DNA from: JACPAP01 sp035287045
GTDB lineage: Bacteria; Gemmatimonadota; Gemmatimonadetes; Gemmatimonadales; GWC2-71-9
Assembly (NCBI GenBank): GCA_035287045.1
Contig: DATECF010000313.1
Coordinates: 1-6,201, forward strand
Direction of reading: 5' to 3'
DNA: 6,201 bases
This document shows positions 6,190 through 6,201 of this stretch, in pieces. The first letter of the stretch is position 1, and every line of letters begins with the position of its first letter. The notes under the pieces are model-generated. The model saw only the letters and a program-made list of their open reading frames with translations. It did no database searches and was not told the origin of the DNA. Both the position numbers and the translations under genes were made by a program.

Positions 6190-6201
6190 GTGGACTCTAA
6201 T
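6190..6201 (+). CDS. Start of downstream gene regulated by the attenuator (3'-truncated)
   Basis: A GTG at 6190 is preceded by GGGAGGG (6176-6182), spaced by seven bases, so a gene most likely starts here. Only four codons (M-D-S-N) are inside the window, so the product cannot be identified. The attenuator with Leu-Val-Val control codons suggests branched-chain amino acid biosynthesis or related metabolism (inference only). Confidence 0.55.

Overview
The window is GC-rich, densely coded bacterial DNA with almost everything on the + strand. GTG starts, strong Shine-Dalgarno sequences and near-zero gene spacing fit a high-GC bacterium. The lineage cannot be fixed from this sequence. Nothing points to mobile elements, CRISPR, tRNA or rRNA.

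Positions 1-5927 are one tightly packed operon that continues upstream of the window. In order it encodes: the C-terminal part of a YufP-type ABC permease (3-593), a YufQ-type permease (577-1482), a PfkB-family carbohydrate/nucleoside kinase (1460-2404), a cysteine hydrolase of the isochorismatase/nicotinamidase superfamily (2408-2959), a PNP/UDP-family nucleoside phosphorylase (2962-3705), a UPF0309-type SIS-domain sugar-phosphate protein (3702-4463) and an NAD(P)-dependent aldehyde dehydrogenase (4479-5927). Neighbouring genes overlap or lie 2-15 bases apart, so they are probably co-transcribed and translationally coupled. The simplest reading is uptake and catabolism of a nucleoside. The two permeases (with an ATPase and lipoprotein presumably encoded upstream) import it, the phosphorylase splits it into base and pentose-1-phosphate, the kinase and SIS protein act on the sugar, the hydrolase acts on the base or a base fragment, and the dehydrogenase oxidises an aldehyde product. 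The exact substrate is not readable. The phosphorylase lacks the residues that read uracil in E. coli uridine phosphorylase, and the hydrolase keeps a nicotinamidase-like metal site.

Positions 5928-6189 hold a compact regulatory leader for a second transcription unit, whose GTG start lies at 6190, 12 bases before the window ends. It contains a candidate promoter (TTGTCC, 18 bases, TAGCAT) overlapped by an inverted repeat, a 20-codon leader peptide with a perfect AAGGAGG ribosome binding site, and three mutually exclusive helices: a protector stem, an antiterminator and a GC-rich terminator. This is the layout of a ribosome-controlled transcription attenuator. The position of the Leu-Val-Val codons suggests control by branched-chain aminoacyl-tRNA supply. 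It is the most interesting structure in the window.
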